This document shows positions 22,319 to 33,059 of a stretch of 64,000 nt of DNA, in pieces (the first letter of the stretch is position 1; every line of letters begins with the position of its first letter). The notes below the pieces were generated by a model that saw nothing but the letters and a program-made list of their open reading frames with translations, was not told the DNA's origin and searched no databases. The stretch spans positions 15,767,868-15,831,867 of the forward strand of contig NC_072791.1 of NCBI RefSeq assembly GCF_028583425.1. The letters run 5' to 3'. The position numbers and the translations under genes are program-made. Source of the stretch: Eublepharis macularius (taxonomy: Eukaryota > Chordata > Lepidosauria > Squamata > Eublepharidae).

Positions 22319-22435
22319 GGGTCTCACCACACGAGACAAAATATACTTGAATTACACGGATAATTCGAGTGTATTTTGTAATTCGAGTGTATTCGAGTGC
22401 AATTCGAGTGTACTTTGTCTCGTATGGTTTGACCC
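22319..22435. mobile_element. PIF/Harbinger-like MITE, 117 bp
   Basis: TIRs GGGTCTCACCACACGAGAC and GTCTCGTATGGTTTGACCC with TGA on both sides (22316-22318, 22436-22438). The centre has three AATTCGAGTGTA-like repeats. Confidence 0.7.
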
Positions 22436-22439
22436 TGAC

Positions 22440-23680
22440 TTTAGACAAGGAATGGGGATGAAATGGACTTGGTTTGCATGTGTTAAATAACCTAGGTTTA
22501 AGGTGTGTGCATGCCAAGAGCACAAACCCCTTTATTTAAAGGAAGAATGACTAGCTATCTATCACGGGGCTGTAGTTGTTAGGGAACATTTTCTTAAGGA
22601 TACAAAAAAACATTCATGCACACGACTGCGACTGCTTTGTAAATTAATGATAAGTATTTCCAAGAGGAAGCCTGTACTGCACATCTTACCCTCCTACTGA
22701 AATCTTGCCCCCATTGCGATCCGAAATGGCTGAAAGGCTTCATGCATAAGTATTACCCGCAGATGTACTGAATGGGTGGATCGCATGGGCTTAATGATTC
22801 ATTCTGCAGTTGCCATGGAAAGGCGAAGCAAGTCTATAAATAAGCATCCCCCTCATGCAATTCTATTTCGCTTTTGTAAAATGCAGCCCTTTCAGCAGTA
22901 TAGAACGTTTCTAAATAATGGTTTTTAATGGGCAGTGGAGAAGCACCCAACGGGACGTTCAGGCTGTGCGGCTGCACTTCAGAAACCAGAGAGTCACCAG
23001 AAAGAATGTCTAAGGATTTAGGAGCTGAACCAACTGAGCCACTGTGGCTGTTTATTTGCCGCCCTTGTTGGGCACACTATCCTGGGAAAGAAATGCTTGC
23101 AGAACTGACCGCATCACATGACAATTGTCAGCAGCTAAAAGCAAACAACAATAAACCACAAGGCAGCAGTAAAAGCAATAAAAGCAGCAGATACAGCTTT
23201 AAAATAGCAAACAAGATCTTCTGAAATGCAGTAAAGGAGTACTGCCACTGGAATTTGGTCCTGTGTGCTGAATTTGTGTGCCTTGTCTGTCGTTGAAGAG
23301 GCCCATCAAAGGCAACTGGGCAAGATGACTAAAGAGAGCCTCCACATTCAGAGGCAGTCCATCTCTAAATACCAATGCTAGGAGACAACATCAGATAGAA
23401 GCCTTGTGTCTGTGTCCTGTTTCTTGATCTTACAGGGGAACACTTTGGCCACTGTGAGGAAAAGGTTGCTGGACTGGATGGGCCATTGCCCTGAATCAGT
23501 AGGGCTTCCCTGATGTTCATACATTTTATTTATTTAAGAAACAAGAGTTCTGTAGGTTAATTACGTTCTAGGGAAAAAAACCTCCAACAATATTTGCAAT
23601 TTGCACTAACAAAATGTAGTGTGTTCCCTAAAGTAGAAATAGAGACAACACAGGGACAGCAACTGATAGGAAACAAAAGT
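22440..23680. other. Unassigned stretch in front of the CpG-rich palindrome
   Basis: No exon recognised. CTGGATGGGCCATTGCCCTG near 23475 resembles a LINE 3' end but is too short to classify. Confidence 0.4.
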
Positions 23681-23681
23681 A

Positions 23682-23885
23682 GAGCCGATTCCACACAGCT
23701 TACCTGAAGCCGGGACATTGCGGATCATGACGGAAAAAATGCGGAAGATCGCGTTTTCTTGCGCGAGTTTTGCGCGACGTCGCGCAAAACTCATGCGAGA
23801 AAACGCGATCTTCCGCATTTTTTCCAGCATGATCCGCAACGTTGCGCAACGTCCCAGCTTCAGGTAAGCCATGTGGAATCGCCCT
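23682..23885. mobile_element. CpG-rich near-perfect palindrome (MITE)
   Basis: The left end has CCGATTCCACACAGCTTACC and the right end has GGTAAGCCATGTGGAATCG. Arms of about 95 bases match almost throughout, meeting at TTTTGCGCGACGTCGCGCAAAA (23768-23789). CpG density is far above the flanks. The transcript would form a long hairpin. Confidence 0.7.
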
Positions 23886-24053
23886 AGAAGATAAGGATTA
23901 TCCTTGGTAAATGGAGAAAGTTGGTATTTATGTGCATGTAGCCCCTGGCTAAGTATGGGGTTTTTTTTTATTAAGCTATTTAATTCTTTGGACTATTTAT
24001 TGTGTGAACATAATTAGCATATTGCTTTCCCCCCCCTTGTTTTCTCCTTGCAG

Positions 24054-24205
24054 ATGCCCATAAAGCAATCGCATCCATGAAGCACCTCGTCATGTTTTAT
24101 AACAAAAAAGAACACCAGTGGAAAAAGGAAATTAAAGGCGAGAAGAAAGAATCCAGGAAGGATGTGAAAAATGTCTCAATCCGGTCGATAAGAAAAGCCT
24201 CTTGA
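24054..24205 (+). CDS. Lysine-rich terminal exon of an unrecognised gene
   Basis: A very strong acceptor (TTTCCCCCCCCTTGTTTTCTCCTTGCAG, 24026-24053) opens a phase-matched frame, xxAHKAIASMKHLVMFYNKKE then HQWKKEIKGEKKESRKDVK, ending SIRSIRKAS and TGA at 24203-24205. The 50-residue tail is basic and likely helical. Clean acceptor, continuous frame and stop favour a true last coding exon over chance. It lies 690 bases before the AKAP5 start on the same strand, so it may end an upstream gene (perhaps the coiled-coil gene at 13 kb) or be an alternative 5' exon of AKAP5. I do not recognise the protein. Confidence 0.5.
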
Positions 24206-24871
24206 GATGTCTTCTTTTGTTGCCTCGCTCAGAGAAAATCCTTGATTTGGAAAGTGTACTTATATATGCAAGTGGGTCTTGTCTCTTGAGGTCATCATGA
24301 ATGGAAAAGGGTCAGATCTCAAATCAATTTAAAACCATTAAAGTAGCAAGGTACTAATGAAAAACTATTGCTATTGCATCAAGGAGAAGATTAAAATGGA
24401 TGGTCGCAGACATTTTGCCGAGCCTTTGCCGTAAGATATGGGAGAAACAAAAAAGAACCTACTCTTAAAATTCCTTTGTTGAAAAAGTAAACAAAGAGAA
24501 CAGACTTAAGTCTTTCCGAAGAGATTTCCTTTTTTAAAATAAGACTGCTTCTGTCCATTCTGAGATCATGAAAAGGCTTTGCAAAGGGATAGTGTGTCAG
24601 GTGTTATAACGGCGTGTCTACACTACAGATATAAATGGGTTTAACAATGAATTCCTCTTCCCAGAGACCCCTGGAAACAGTGGTTCTGTCAACAGATGCT
24701 CCCTAACAGAGAAACCTCAGTACTTTTGGCAAACTGCAGTTCCCAGGATTCGGTGAGGAAAGCCAAGGCAATGAAGCTGGTATAAAATGGATATATTGGT
24801 GATGTAGAACTGTCCTAAGTGTGCCTTTTTTCTAAGAGGTTATCACCTGGAGAAACAAAGTTTAATTTTCA

Positions 24872-27660
24872 GAAACAAAAAATGCAAGTCCAAAGTATGG
24901 AGGAGTCCGCTAAAGAAATTCAGAGGGAGCGTATGCAGCCGTTAGAAGATCCAAAGAGAGAAAAAACCGTCCCTGCAAATGAGGGCCCAACCGAAAAGGC
25001 CTCTGTCTTTTGCTTTAAGAAAAGGAAGAAGCCCTGTATAGAGGGAATAGACAAAAACGGGGACCGTGAATCTGAATCACTAAACCAGCATTCCCGCACT
25101 GTGTTAAGCAGTGAGGCAGAGGAGTCAAAGCCATCTTGGACAACTGGAGGTGCCTGGTTGGCCTTCAAACGTCTTGTAACTCTGAGGAGGCGTTCCAAAT
25201 CTGCGTTGAAGAAAGACCCACAGCTAGACTCCCGGGTGCAAGTGGAGACCCGTGTCGAAGAGTCTAGCTTTCCACATTTGCCTAAGGAAAAGGCTAGTTC
25301 TGGGCTTAAAATTCCCTGCCTCAGGTTCTCCAGACGCAAGAAGAGGTCTGGTCATTCTGAAATAACAGAGGAACTAGACCAGGGCGAGAAAACAAATGAA
25401 ACAACAAGCCTTTTGAATAACAAAGCCCACAATGAGCCCGAGCGCTTAACGGTGGACAACTCAGTGAGCAATGTGCAGTCCTGTAGCAGAGCTCCTGAAG
25501 AGACTGAGGGTGGTGTGGAAATTACCCATGGAGACATGATTATCTCCACAGGAGAGAACACACTGGCGGTGGAGATGAGGCCATGCGCTGATCGATACAC
25601 AGACTGCCTCATTCAGTCAGAAATAATCCATTCTGAAACTGTGCTGGAAACTGAAGAGGAGAAGCAAATCTTCCAGCTACATCACGGAAGCCTGTATGGA
25701 AGTCCTGAAGAGGCGGAGAAGAAGGTAATGGACTTCACAGTTGAGATAGGGCCTCTTGTTGTGTGTCAAGACCTGCCAGGAGATGAATCTGAAGTCTTCG
25801 AAGTACAAGATACGAGTCCCAGGCACACCCAAGAGGTTGAGTTGGAAACATCTGAAAGGAACATTAAAATTGGGGAAGAGACTAATGATGCCGGGGAAAG
25901 ACATTCTGTGGAGGTCCTCCTTCACTGTAGCCCGTCAACGTTGGCAGATGAGGCTTTGAGCTTGCCAAACTGTTTTGCCGAGAAAGCAAAATCTGAAGAA
26001 AATAAATTACCTCATGGAGCGGGCATTGTTATTACTATCACTGAAGCTGAAGAATCCCAGGATGAAGAGGAGCTCAGCCTGGCCTGTGAATATTTCCCGT
26101 TTCCCAATACGAGCAAACAGAAAGGGAACAAAAAATCAAGCAAAGGTGTCGATTCTCGGGCGGGGAGCAGTGGTCGCAAGAAAGAAGGCGAATCTGATTC
26201 CCAGGTTCCCTCGCCCTTAGGCACCAACGATCAAGAGTGCTGGACTGCGGAGCAACACGAGTCACTGCTGATCGAAACGGCCGCTTCGCTTGTCAAGGCG
26301 GCCATTCAGTCATCCGTGGAACAACTTGTGAATGAAATGGCCTTGGAGCAGAATAAGCAAAACAGTTTCCTCTGATCGCAGAAGTTCTCTGGGTCTTCTG
26401 GACCGTTCCTGTCACGAGGTGACATTAGGCAACTGCCTCACGTGTTGGATTCTGAGTTCCAATAATGGGAGCAAATTATCTACTGATTAGATTGTTGCTG
26501 GTGGGGAGGGGAATTTCTGCCTCAGGTGCTAAAATTAATCGGTCTGACCCTGCCAGTATTTATGCTGTAGGAAGATTTAGGGAACTTGGCATGAAAGAGC
26601 AGAAACGGCCGTAATCTTTGGATGTTTGCCGTATCTGTCAGTAGCTTAATTTTGCATGTTAGTGAAATGGATGCATTTTGTCTGTCCAAAAATGGAATTT
26701 AAGAATGGGGGCTCATTGCTGCATGGTACCACATGCTGATGGTTTGTTCTGTACGGTAGATTTAGGAAAGCCAGTTGCTTCCCCCCATTCCCCTGACCAT
26801 CCATTTATTTTGCTTGCTGGAACCATCCAAACCATAGGCTGGTCTGCATCATCAAGTGGCTAGGCAGTCCTAAATCGGAATTGAATTTTCGGGTCCTCCA
26901 AAGATCAAACCGGGACTGAAATGGACAGTATCTGCTATCCCTGTAGAAAGTGGCATGAAAGCCCTGGAAGGGCTGAGAAGGCCTTGGAAGCGTTAGTTCA
27001 GCCAAGCAGCAGTTTGATTTGGAGAAGTGCAGCCTTCCACAGTGTTATTCTTTCAGGGTGTGCCGAAATGAGTAAGAGTTTCTCCAACTGAGAAGAAAGA
27101 CCTTGATCCAGGAAACGGGGTCTGTGTGCATAACCCTAATCCTTCCACGTGCCTCTCCGTGCACATTCTACATGCTCCACCCAGGCCCTTTTGAATCGGC
27201 TCTTGATGCAGATGGGAATATATTCCTCCCCACCAAAACATTTGGTATCACCCGTTGCTTATGCATGTTCTACAGCACAGCCAGTGTACTTCAGAGGAAG
27301 TCCCTGGACCTTGCTTGGAGTATAAAGCACTTAATGTTGTCCCAAACCACCAGGGCAAGAGAAACAGATGCTCGGAATGGAGTGTTCCTTCACCCAGCAG
27401 CATGTCCTGCATTCCAGTTACATAAACCAGCAGAGATACTTAGAAATGGAAGTGGTAATCTGCATAAGTTTGTAGGAGAGGATTCTGGGTACTGTGTGGG
27501 GATCTGCCTGGCGTACAGGCCCTATAAGGATATGTTCGTGCCGTAAGGCCAAGGCTGTTTCTGGCCCCACCCTGGAGTCGGTAATGTTAATTAGGGTGGG
27601 CCAGAGGGGTCCCTGTTGCTGGCACAATGATCACATCATGTTCTGAGAGTTAATAAAGTA
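24872..27660 (+). CDS. AKAP5: A-kinase anchoring protein 5 (coding exon, CDS 24897-26375)
   Basis: AKAP5 (AKAP79/150) is a membrane scaffold that tethers PKA, calcineurin and PKC near synaptic receptors and ion channels. I chose the ATG at 24897 because MEESAKEIQ aligns with the human start and leaves the right spacing to the first basic region; this gives 492 residues. The acceptor TTTAATTTTCAG at 24871 starts the exon. Membrane-targeting basic regions: A (residues 34-47, ASVFCFKKRKK), B (85-106, GGAWLAFKRLVTLRRR) and C (132-151, GLKIPCLRFSRRKKR). Cys39 and Cys141 match the known palmitoylated cysteines. A calcineurin PxIxIT-like site is at 376-382 (GIVITIT, Gly for Pro). The PKA RII-binding helix is at about 457-482 (LLIETAASLVKAAIQSSVEQ). 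Human AKAP5 is 427 residues; the acidic middle is longer here. An AATAAA at 27652 is a plausible poly(A) signal. Confidence 0.95.
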
Positions 27661-28075
27661 ACATGGAATGTATGCAACTGTTTCCTTTTTGTTTTCTAAT
27701 ACCTAGATTTGTTTTCAGAATCGTAGATGAAAAGCCATCTGTTGCCTTGCACAGAGGCTTAGTGAGGGCAGCAAGCCAGGCAGGCTGGTGACTTCATAGC
27801 TTCTAATTGGCTCTGATGTTATAGTTTTCCATGTGTCATGAAGTTTGTTTTGTTTAAAACATGTCTGAGCATTCAAAAACAGCCCTGGATCTATAAACAA
27901 TAAACACTAGTTATTTATAGTTTATAAATAGCTGTTTATAGTTATGTTATTGTTTATAGTTTATAGTTTAAATAAAGAATATTCTAAGTCAAAAACAGCC
28001 CTGTATCTGCATTCTGAATGGTACAGTCCTAGGAAGTCAAAGATTTTTCATGAGTGCTTATTAATCACTTCTTTG
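26376..28075 (+). other. AKAP5 3' UTR and downstream
   Basis: Repeat-poor sequence follows the stop. AATAAA at 27652-27657 is the best first poly(A) signal; a second lies near 27971 after TTTATAG-type AT-rich repeats (27905-27970). The 147-codon open stretch at 27103-27546 is taken as chance. Confidence 0.55.
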
Positions 28076-28077
28076 CA

Positions 28078-28450
28078 GAGGCTTTATTTATTTATTTATT
28101 TATATTCCGCCTTTCTCACTGAGACTCAAGGCGGATTACATAGTGTGAGATTAGTATAATCAGTGGCAAGGACAAGGGCAGGCAGTTCCATACAGTGTCA
28201 AGAACATTTCCATAAATGATGTCATGGGGTAAAAGAATGTAAGTTTACAAAGATATAGTATTAGCAAGGATCCAGTATGGGGTTGAGGAATTGCTGAAGC
28301 AGAACATAATCAATTCTAGGACTTACACTGAACAACATAAAGCACAGGTGAGATATAGGAGTACATATTTAAAGCAACAAATAATATGTAAGGCAACATA
28401 ATGGTGAAATCTATGGTTTCTGACTCGTTAGCGAGACATTTACGATCCCT
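28078..28450 (-). repeat. Unidentified interspersed repeat
   Basis: (TTTA)n, then TATATTCCGCCTTTCTCACT and GAGACTCAAGGCGGATTACA: the reversed 3' end of a common squamate interspersed repeat. The body to about 28450 is unclassified. Confidence 0.5.
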
Positions 28451-28904
28451 TTCCTAAGAAAGTGTTTTAATGAAGGATGAGCCTTTCTCATCACTGGTGG
28501 TAAAAATGCATTTTTCATTGAAATAAGTTGTCCATGGGTAAATTATAAATGTCACCACACACACAAACAATTATCTATTTATGTAATATATATATTTTAA
28601 GCTGCACTCTCAGTAGAGACTTCGTTGGCAAAATCAAAACAGTTAAAATGGCAAACAGTAGACAACATCGAGCAGAAAATTTAATCACATTTTTAAAGCA
28701 TAAAATTAAACTATAAAACTCACAGCAACACAAGCCACTAGAATAGCTGCGGTGCAGTGATTAAAATAAAGTCCCCCCCCGCCCCTTCCTTCACTTTTTT
28801 GTTTCTGCTTTTTTTTTCCTAACCTGGCCCTGAAAAAAATGCTGGAATTTTTAATGTCCTCTATTTTTTTTCTCATTGCATTGCTAGTTATTTATATGCA
28901 TGCA

Positions 28905-29050
28905 GAATTACCAGAGTTTGATCTCTGAAGTCTCCAGTGAAAAGGATCAAGTAGCAAGTGAGGTGAAAGACCTCCACCTGAGACCACGGAGAGCCACTGC
29001 CAGGCAGAACAGACAACATCCATTTTGATAGTCTAGTGGTCTGTAAAGGC
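28905..29050 (+). repeat. tRNA-derived SINE (second family), fragment
   Basis: Contains CTCCAGTGAAAAGGATCAAG, GTGAGGTGAAAGACCTCC and GAGAGCCACTGCCAG, the body of the family whose head is seen at 63150. Confidence 0.55.
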
Positions 29051-29059
29051 AGCTAAGAA

Positions 29060-29705
29060 GGGAATTAGGGCTCAGCAGAACTCCTGCTTTGCATGCAAAA
29101 GGGCCCAGGTTCAATGCCCAGCGTCTCCTGTGAAAAGACTCAGGTAGCAGGTGATGTGGAAGACCCCTTATTTGAGAGTCTCTCTTCATGAGACATCTGA
29201 CATGTGAAGACCACGTGTCAGGAGATGCAATGTTAGAAGGGAAGGGTAGTTTAAAAAGGCAGAGCCAGCGACAGGACAAAGGCTTTGCTATACACTGGAA
29301 CTGTGTGAAGGGGCTGTGAAATGCCAGAAAGGAAATGTCCATTATCTCCTCTCCAGGTCCAAGCCTGGCTCTGGAAGGCAGCTCCAGCCCATTTCCATTC
29401 CTGGCTGCCCTCTGGTAGCATGGGACACAGTTTTAGACTGGAGAGGTGAAATTGACAGAGCCTTCAGGGAGGAGGAGATGAAATTGACAAACCCTGAGAG
29501 GAGTGCTCTCCGCTTGCTCAGTCTTTTTAAACTACGCTTCTCAGCTAACATTGCACTTCCCTATACTTGATGAACACACACTGAGGTATCTCAGGTAGAA
29601 AGATTCTGAGCCACTGAAGAGCTGTCAGAATAGATAATACTGACCTTGCTAGACCAAGGGTCTGACTCAATATAAAGAAATCTTCAGACGTTCCCTTCTT
29701 ACAAC
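29060..29705 (+). repeat. tRNA-derived SINE (second family) split by a TIR element
   Basis: The head side, CATGCAAAAGGGCCCAGGTT (from 29092), runs to about 29190. The rest resumes near 29600 with AATAGATAATACTGACC and CAAGGGTCTGACTCAATAT. Confidence 0.6.
29197..29580. mobile_element. TIR element (GAGATGCAATGTTAG family)
   Basis: GGAGATGCAATGTTAGAAGG at the left is mirrored by CTCAGCTAACATTGCACTTC at the right. The body contains GAGGAGATGAAATTGACA. It is the same family as the element at 30640-31685. Confidence 0.55.
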
Positions 29706-29979
29706 ATATTTCACATTTAAAGGTCAATAGCCATTTCCTTAGGGAACTCATTGCCACAAGATAATGGTGTCTGCTTGCTTAGATGGTTTTAGAAGAGGAT
29801 TAGACACATTCATAGAAGATAGCCCATCAGTAGCCATGTTGGCTAACTGGAACCTCCATGCTACGAGGCAGCAAACCTCCAAATGCCAGTTGCCGGGACA
29901 CGGAGGGGGCATAACAGACTGTGGCCACCTCGCTCTTCCAGGAAACAGTACTGGACTAGAAGGTAAACCGGTCTGATTC

Positions 29980-30640
29980 TCCTGTCATCATACTAAGAGA
30001 TGAGGAAATATACTAACTGCACTGTTATACTGTTCTGCTAGACAGATCAGACCCTGTTCAGGTGAACAAAGTCAGCGTATTATTCCACAATACAGCTGGG
30101 GAGCTGGGGCTGAGAGGAGTGGCTTAACCGAGGCCACTGCAGAGCTCATGGCCGTCGTGGGATTCAAACCGGCAGAGTGCTGATTTGTTCTCTGCTAGAT
30201 CTGTGCCACTGTGCATCAGGAAGAAGTTTGAGTAGTGTGTGCGTAAATCACCCTAAAGAGACGGAGCTCAGTCATGAGTCTGTGTAGCCATTCGTCACCT
30301 GCCTTTTCAACTGTGTTGCAAGAACGGGGAAGTGCACAGTGGGCAGGCAGCAGCACAGCTTTGAAACCACCATTGGAGAACAGCTTATAAAGATGCACAT
30401 TCAAAGGAGGCAAAACCCAGCTGAACTGGCTGCCTACAATCAACTAATGCTTTGGTTCAAATGATTAGCAGGCGTCGGTGTGCTGGAACCATTTTGGTTT
30501 ATGCATATTAAGGACCAGGCAGTTTAGCATCCTTGGGTGGGGGTGGGGGTGTGTGGCTCAATGTTATAAACCTGTTTAGGATTGCCCTCTAGAAGACTCG
30601 TAGTGCGGGGGGGGGGCACAAAACCTGAGTTTATTCTAAG
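29980..30640. other. Intergenic stretch, partly SINE-like
   Basis: 30050-30180 (CACTGCAGAGCTCATGGCC, GTGGGATTCAAACC) resembles a reversed tRNA-SINE. The rest is unassigned. Confidence 0.35.
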
Positions 30641-31685
30641 ACAAAGAGTGTTTCTAGACAAGACACCTTACATGGGATGCTCAAGTGTAGGGAGATGCAA
30701 TGTTAGCCAGGAAGCGTCGTTTAAAAAGAGCTGGTACAGATCTTCACCTCCCCGAAGGATCTGTCAATTTCACCTCTCTATAGGAAGGTAGTTTAAAAAG
30801 ACAGCTGGTGGAGATCTTGGGTTATATCAAAGGGGCCATAGCGTCGAAATCTCAGGTGGTCATAGCCCCTCTCTATACTGCCTTGGTCAGGCCACACCTG
30901 GAGTACTGTGTGCAGTTCTGGAGGCCTCACTTCAAAAAGGATGTGGACAAAATTGAGAGGGTGCAGAGGAGAGCGACAAGGATGATCGGGGTCTGGAGAC
31001 TGAGCCCTACAAGGAAAGGCTGAGGGCCATGGGAATGTTCAGTTTGGAGAAGAGGAGATTGAGGGGGGACATGATTGCTCTCTTTAAATATTTGAAAGGC
31101 TGTCATTTGGAGGAGGGCAAGGAGCTGTTCCAGTTGGCAGCAGAGGGTAGGACCCAAAGCAATGGGCTTAAATTACATGCACAAAGGTACCAGCTGGATA
31201 TTAGGAAGAACTTTTTCGCGGTCAGAGTACTACAAAGGTGGAATCAGCTGCCTAGGGATGTGGTGAGCTCCCCCTCGCTGGCAGTTTTCAAGAAGAGGCT
31301 GGATGAATATTTGTCAGAGATGCTTTAGGCTGATCCTGCATTGGGCAGGGGGTTGGACTAGATGGTCTGTATGGCCCCTTCCAACTCTATGAATCAGTGA
31401 TCTTCACCTCCCCGAAGGCTCTGTCAATTTCACCTCTCTATAGGAGGGTAGTTTAAAAAGACATAGCTGGCAGAGATTGTTCCTCAGGGGGTTTGTTAAT
31501 TTCATCTCCTCCCCAAAGGCTATGTCAATTTCATCTCTCCTTCTGGGAGGCAAAAATGAAAATAACAAACTCTCTGAGGCACGATTTCCACCAGCTTTGT
31601 CTTTTTAAAATATGCTTCCCGGCTAACGTTGCTTCTCCCTACACTTGAGCATCCCCGTGTAAGATGTCTTGTGTTGAGATTCTCT
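30640..31685. mobile_element. TIR element containing a CR1 insertion
   Basis: The left CATGGGATGCTCAAGTGTAG and GAGATGCAATGTTAGCC are mirrored at the right by CTACACTTGAGCATCCCC and GGCTAACGTTGCTTC. Within it, a unit starting GATCTTCACCTCCCCGAAGG occurs on both sides of the CR1 (30742 and 31399). Confidence 0.6.
30815..31397 (+). mobile_element. CR1 LINE 3' end
   Basis: Translation gives [59 protein letters not shown] and LQRWNQLPRDVVSSPSL, the CR1 reverse-transcriptase C-terminus. The 3' part GGTTGGACTAGATGGTCTG and CCTTCCAACTCTATGAATC is the classical CR1 end. It is 5'-truncated, with one frame break near 31020. Confidence 0.9.
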
Positions 31686-31707
31686 GTGAAACAATGTAAA
31701 CCCTAAA

Positions 31708-31978
31708 TTACAAGTTTGCATGGAGAATGCCCCCAAGCCATAACTGACTTATAGCGACCCCTTGTGGGGTTTTCATGGCAAGAAACTAACAGAGGTGGTT
31801 TGCCACTGCCTGCCTCTACAACTCTGCTCTTCCCTGGAGGCATAATCTTAGTAATAACAACAACATTCGGTTTACATACCGCCCTTCAGGATGACTTAAC
31901 ACCCACTCAGAGCAGTTTACAAAGTATGTTACTATTATCCCCACAACAAAACACCCTGTGAGGTGGGTGGATTACTGA
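31708..31978 (-). repeat. 5S-derived SINE fragment and tRNA-SINE tail
   Basis: 31708-31850 (AACTGACTTATAGCGACCCC, GGTTTTCATGGCAAGAAAC) is a reversed 5S-SINE without head. 31853-31978 (CATACCGCCCTTCAGGATGA, CACTCAGAGCAGTTTACAAA) is a reversed tRNA-SINE tail. Confidence 0.65.
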
Positions 31979-31979
31979 T

Positions 31980-33055
31980 ATAAAACTTAAGCAAGTACTT
32001 ACCGTCAGCTTTGCATGGATTTAGCAGCAATGATTTAAATGGTTTTAGAGGGCATTTAGATTTGAGGAGATGTCTATCAACGGCTATTAGCCACGGTGGC
32101 TAATTGAAATCTCCACATACAGCCAGAGACCTGTTAGCAATTTTCAGAAAGTCACCACCCACCCCACTCTGATATGTCAGGGGTCAGTCTGGTGTGCTGA
32201 GACTGGCCTATGAGCATTCTGGTAGCAAGAGCTTTCCGAATTTCTACCATTCTTTTGCTGCAATTTTAGTCAAAGAAACCCTGAAGTATTGTTCAGCCTC
32301 ACTTAAACACCGTTTTTGAAAGCCTCTCTTCCACACCCCCTCTTCACGCTCTTCTGACATGTGTTTTAAAAATCCACTCAGACTCCAGTGAGTCACGCTG
32401 GGTCACAGAATGCCACAGAAGAAGGGTGGGTGGTACAGAGGAAGAAGGGAAAGCAGAGTGGGAAACAGGGAGGGGCAAGTTTCAAAGTTGTATAAGCACA
32501 CCTCTCAGCTTTTGGAAAGAATGACAGAGAGAAGCTCTCTCAGCGTTTGCTCACGTCGTAGCATCCTGCTATGCTTATTTTTTAAAACTTTAATAATATA
32601 ATATTTCACAGAGAATATTATTTTTACAGTAATTTGGCTCAATTATATTTTCATAATTGAAAAAGTAACAGGTGGCCTCACCAAAGCTGAGATTTACCCC
32701 AAACCAACCGACTTCACAGAAAAATGATACCCATTCTTTGAATTCATCACCACCGAGCTACAGCCAGAAACACAAATATATCATTCACTTATTTATTAAA
32801 GTATGCAGTCTGTCAAATAACACTACTCAAGATGACAAAAGGTGTCACCAACCAGAGACTGCCTAACCAAGCAAATAAAGTTTAACACAGTACAACACAG
32901 AATTCTGCCTCTCAAAACTCTCGAAGAAACTAAAATCACAACACACAAACAATTCTTATTGTAAATGTTAGACTTGATGCTGAGAAAAAGTTACGTGTTT
33001 ATTTATTTATTTATATATATATTATATATATTGTTAAAAAAATAAAGTTTAAAAA
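31980..33055. other. Unassigned AT-rich stretch
   Basis: No gene recognised. ATTTATTTATTTATATATAT near 33000-33030 is simple repeat next to the L1 3' end. Confidence 0.4.
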
Positions 33056-33059
33056 AATC

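Noticed and set aside
24819-24881. More upstream Met codons for AKAP5
   Set aside because: They lie before the TTTTCAG acceptor or give a longer N-terminus; the Met at 24897 matches the spacing of the mammalian protein.
27103-27546. 147-codon open frame downstream of AKAP5
   Set aside because: Lies in the likely 3' UTR, has no domain pattern and no splice signals.
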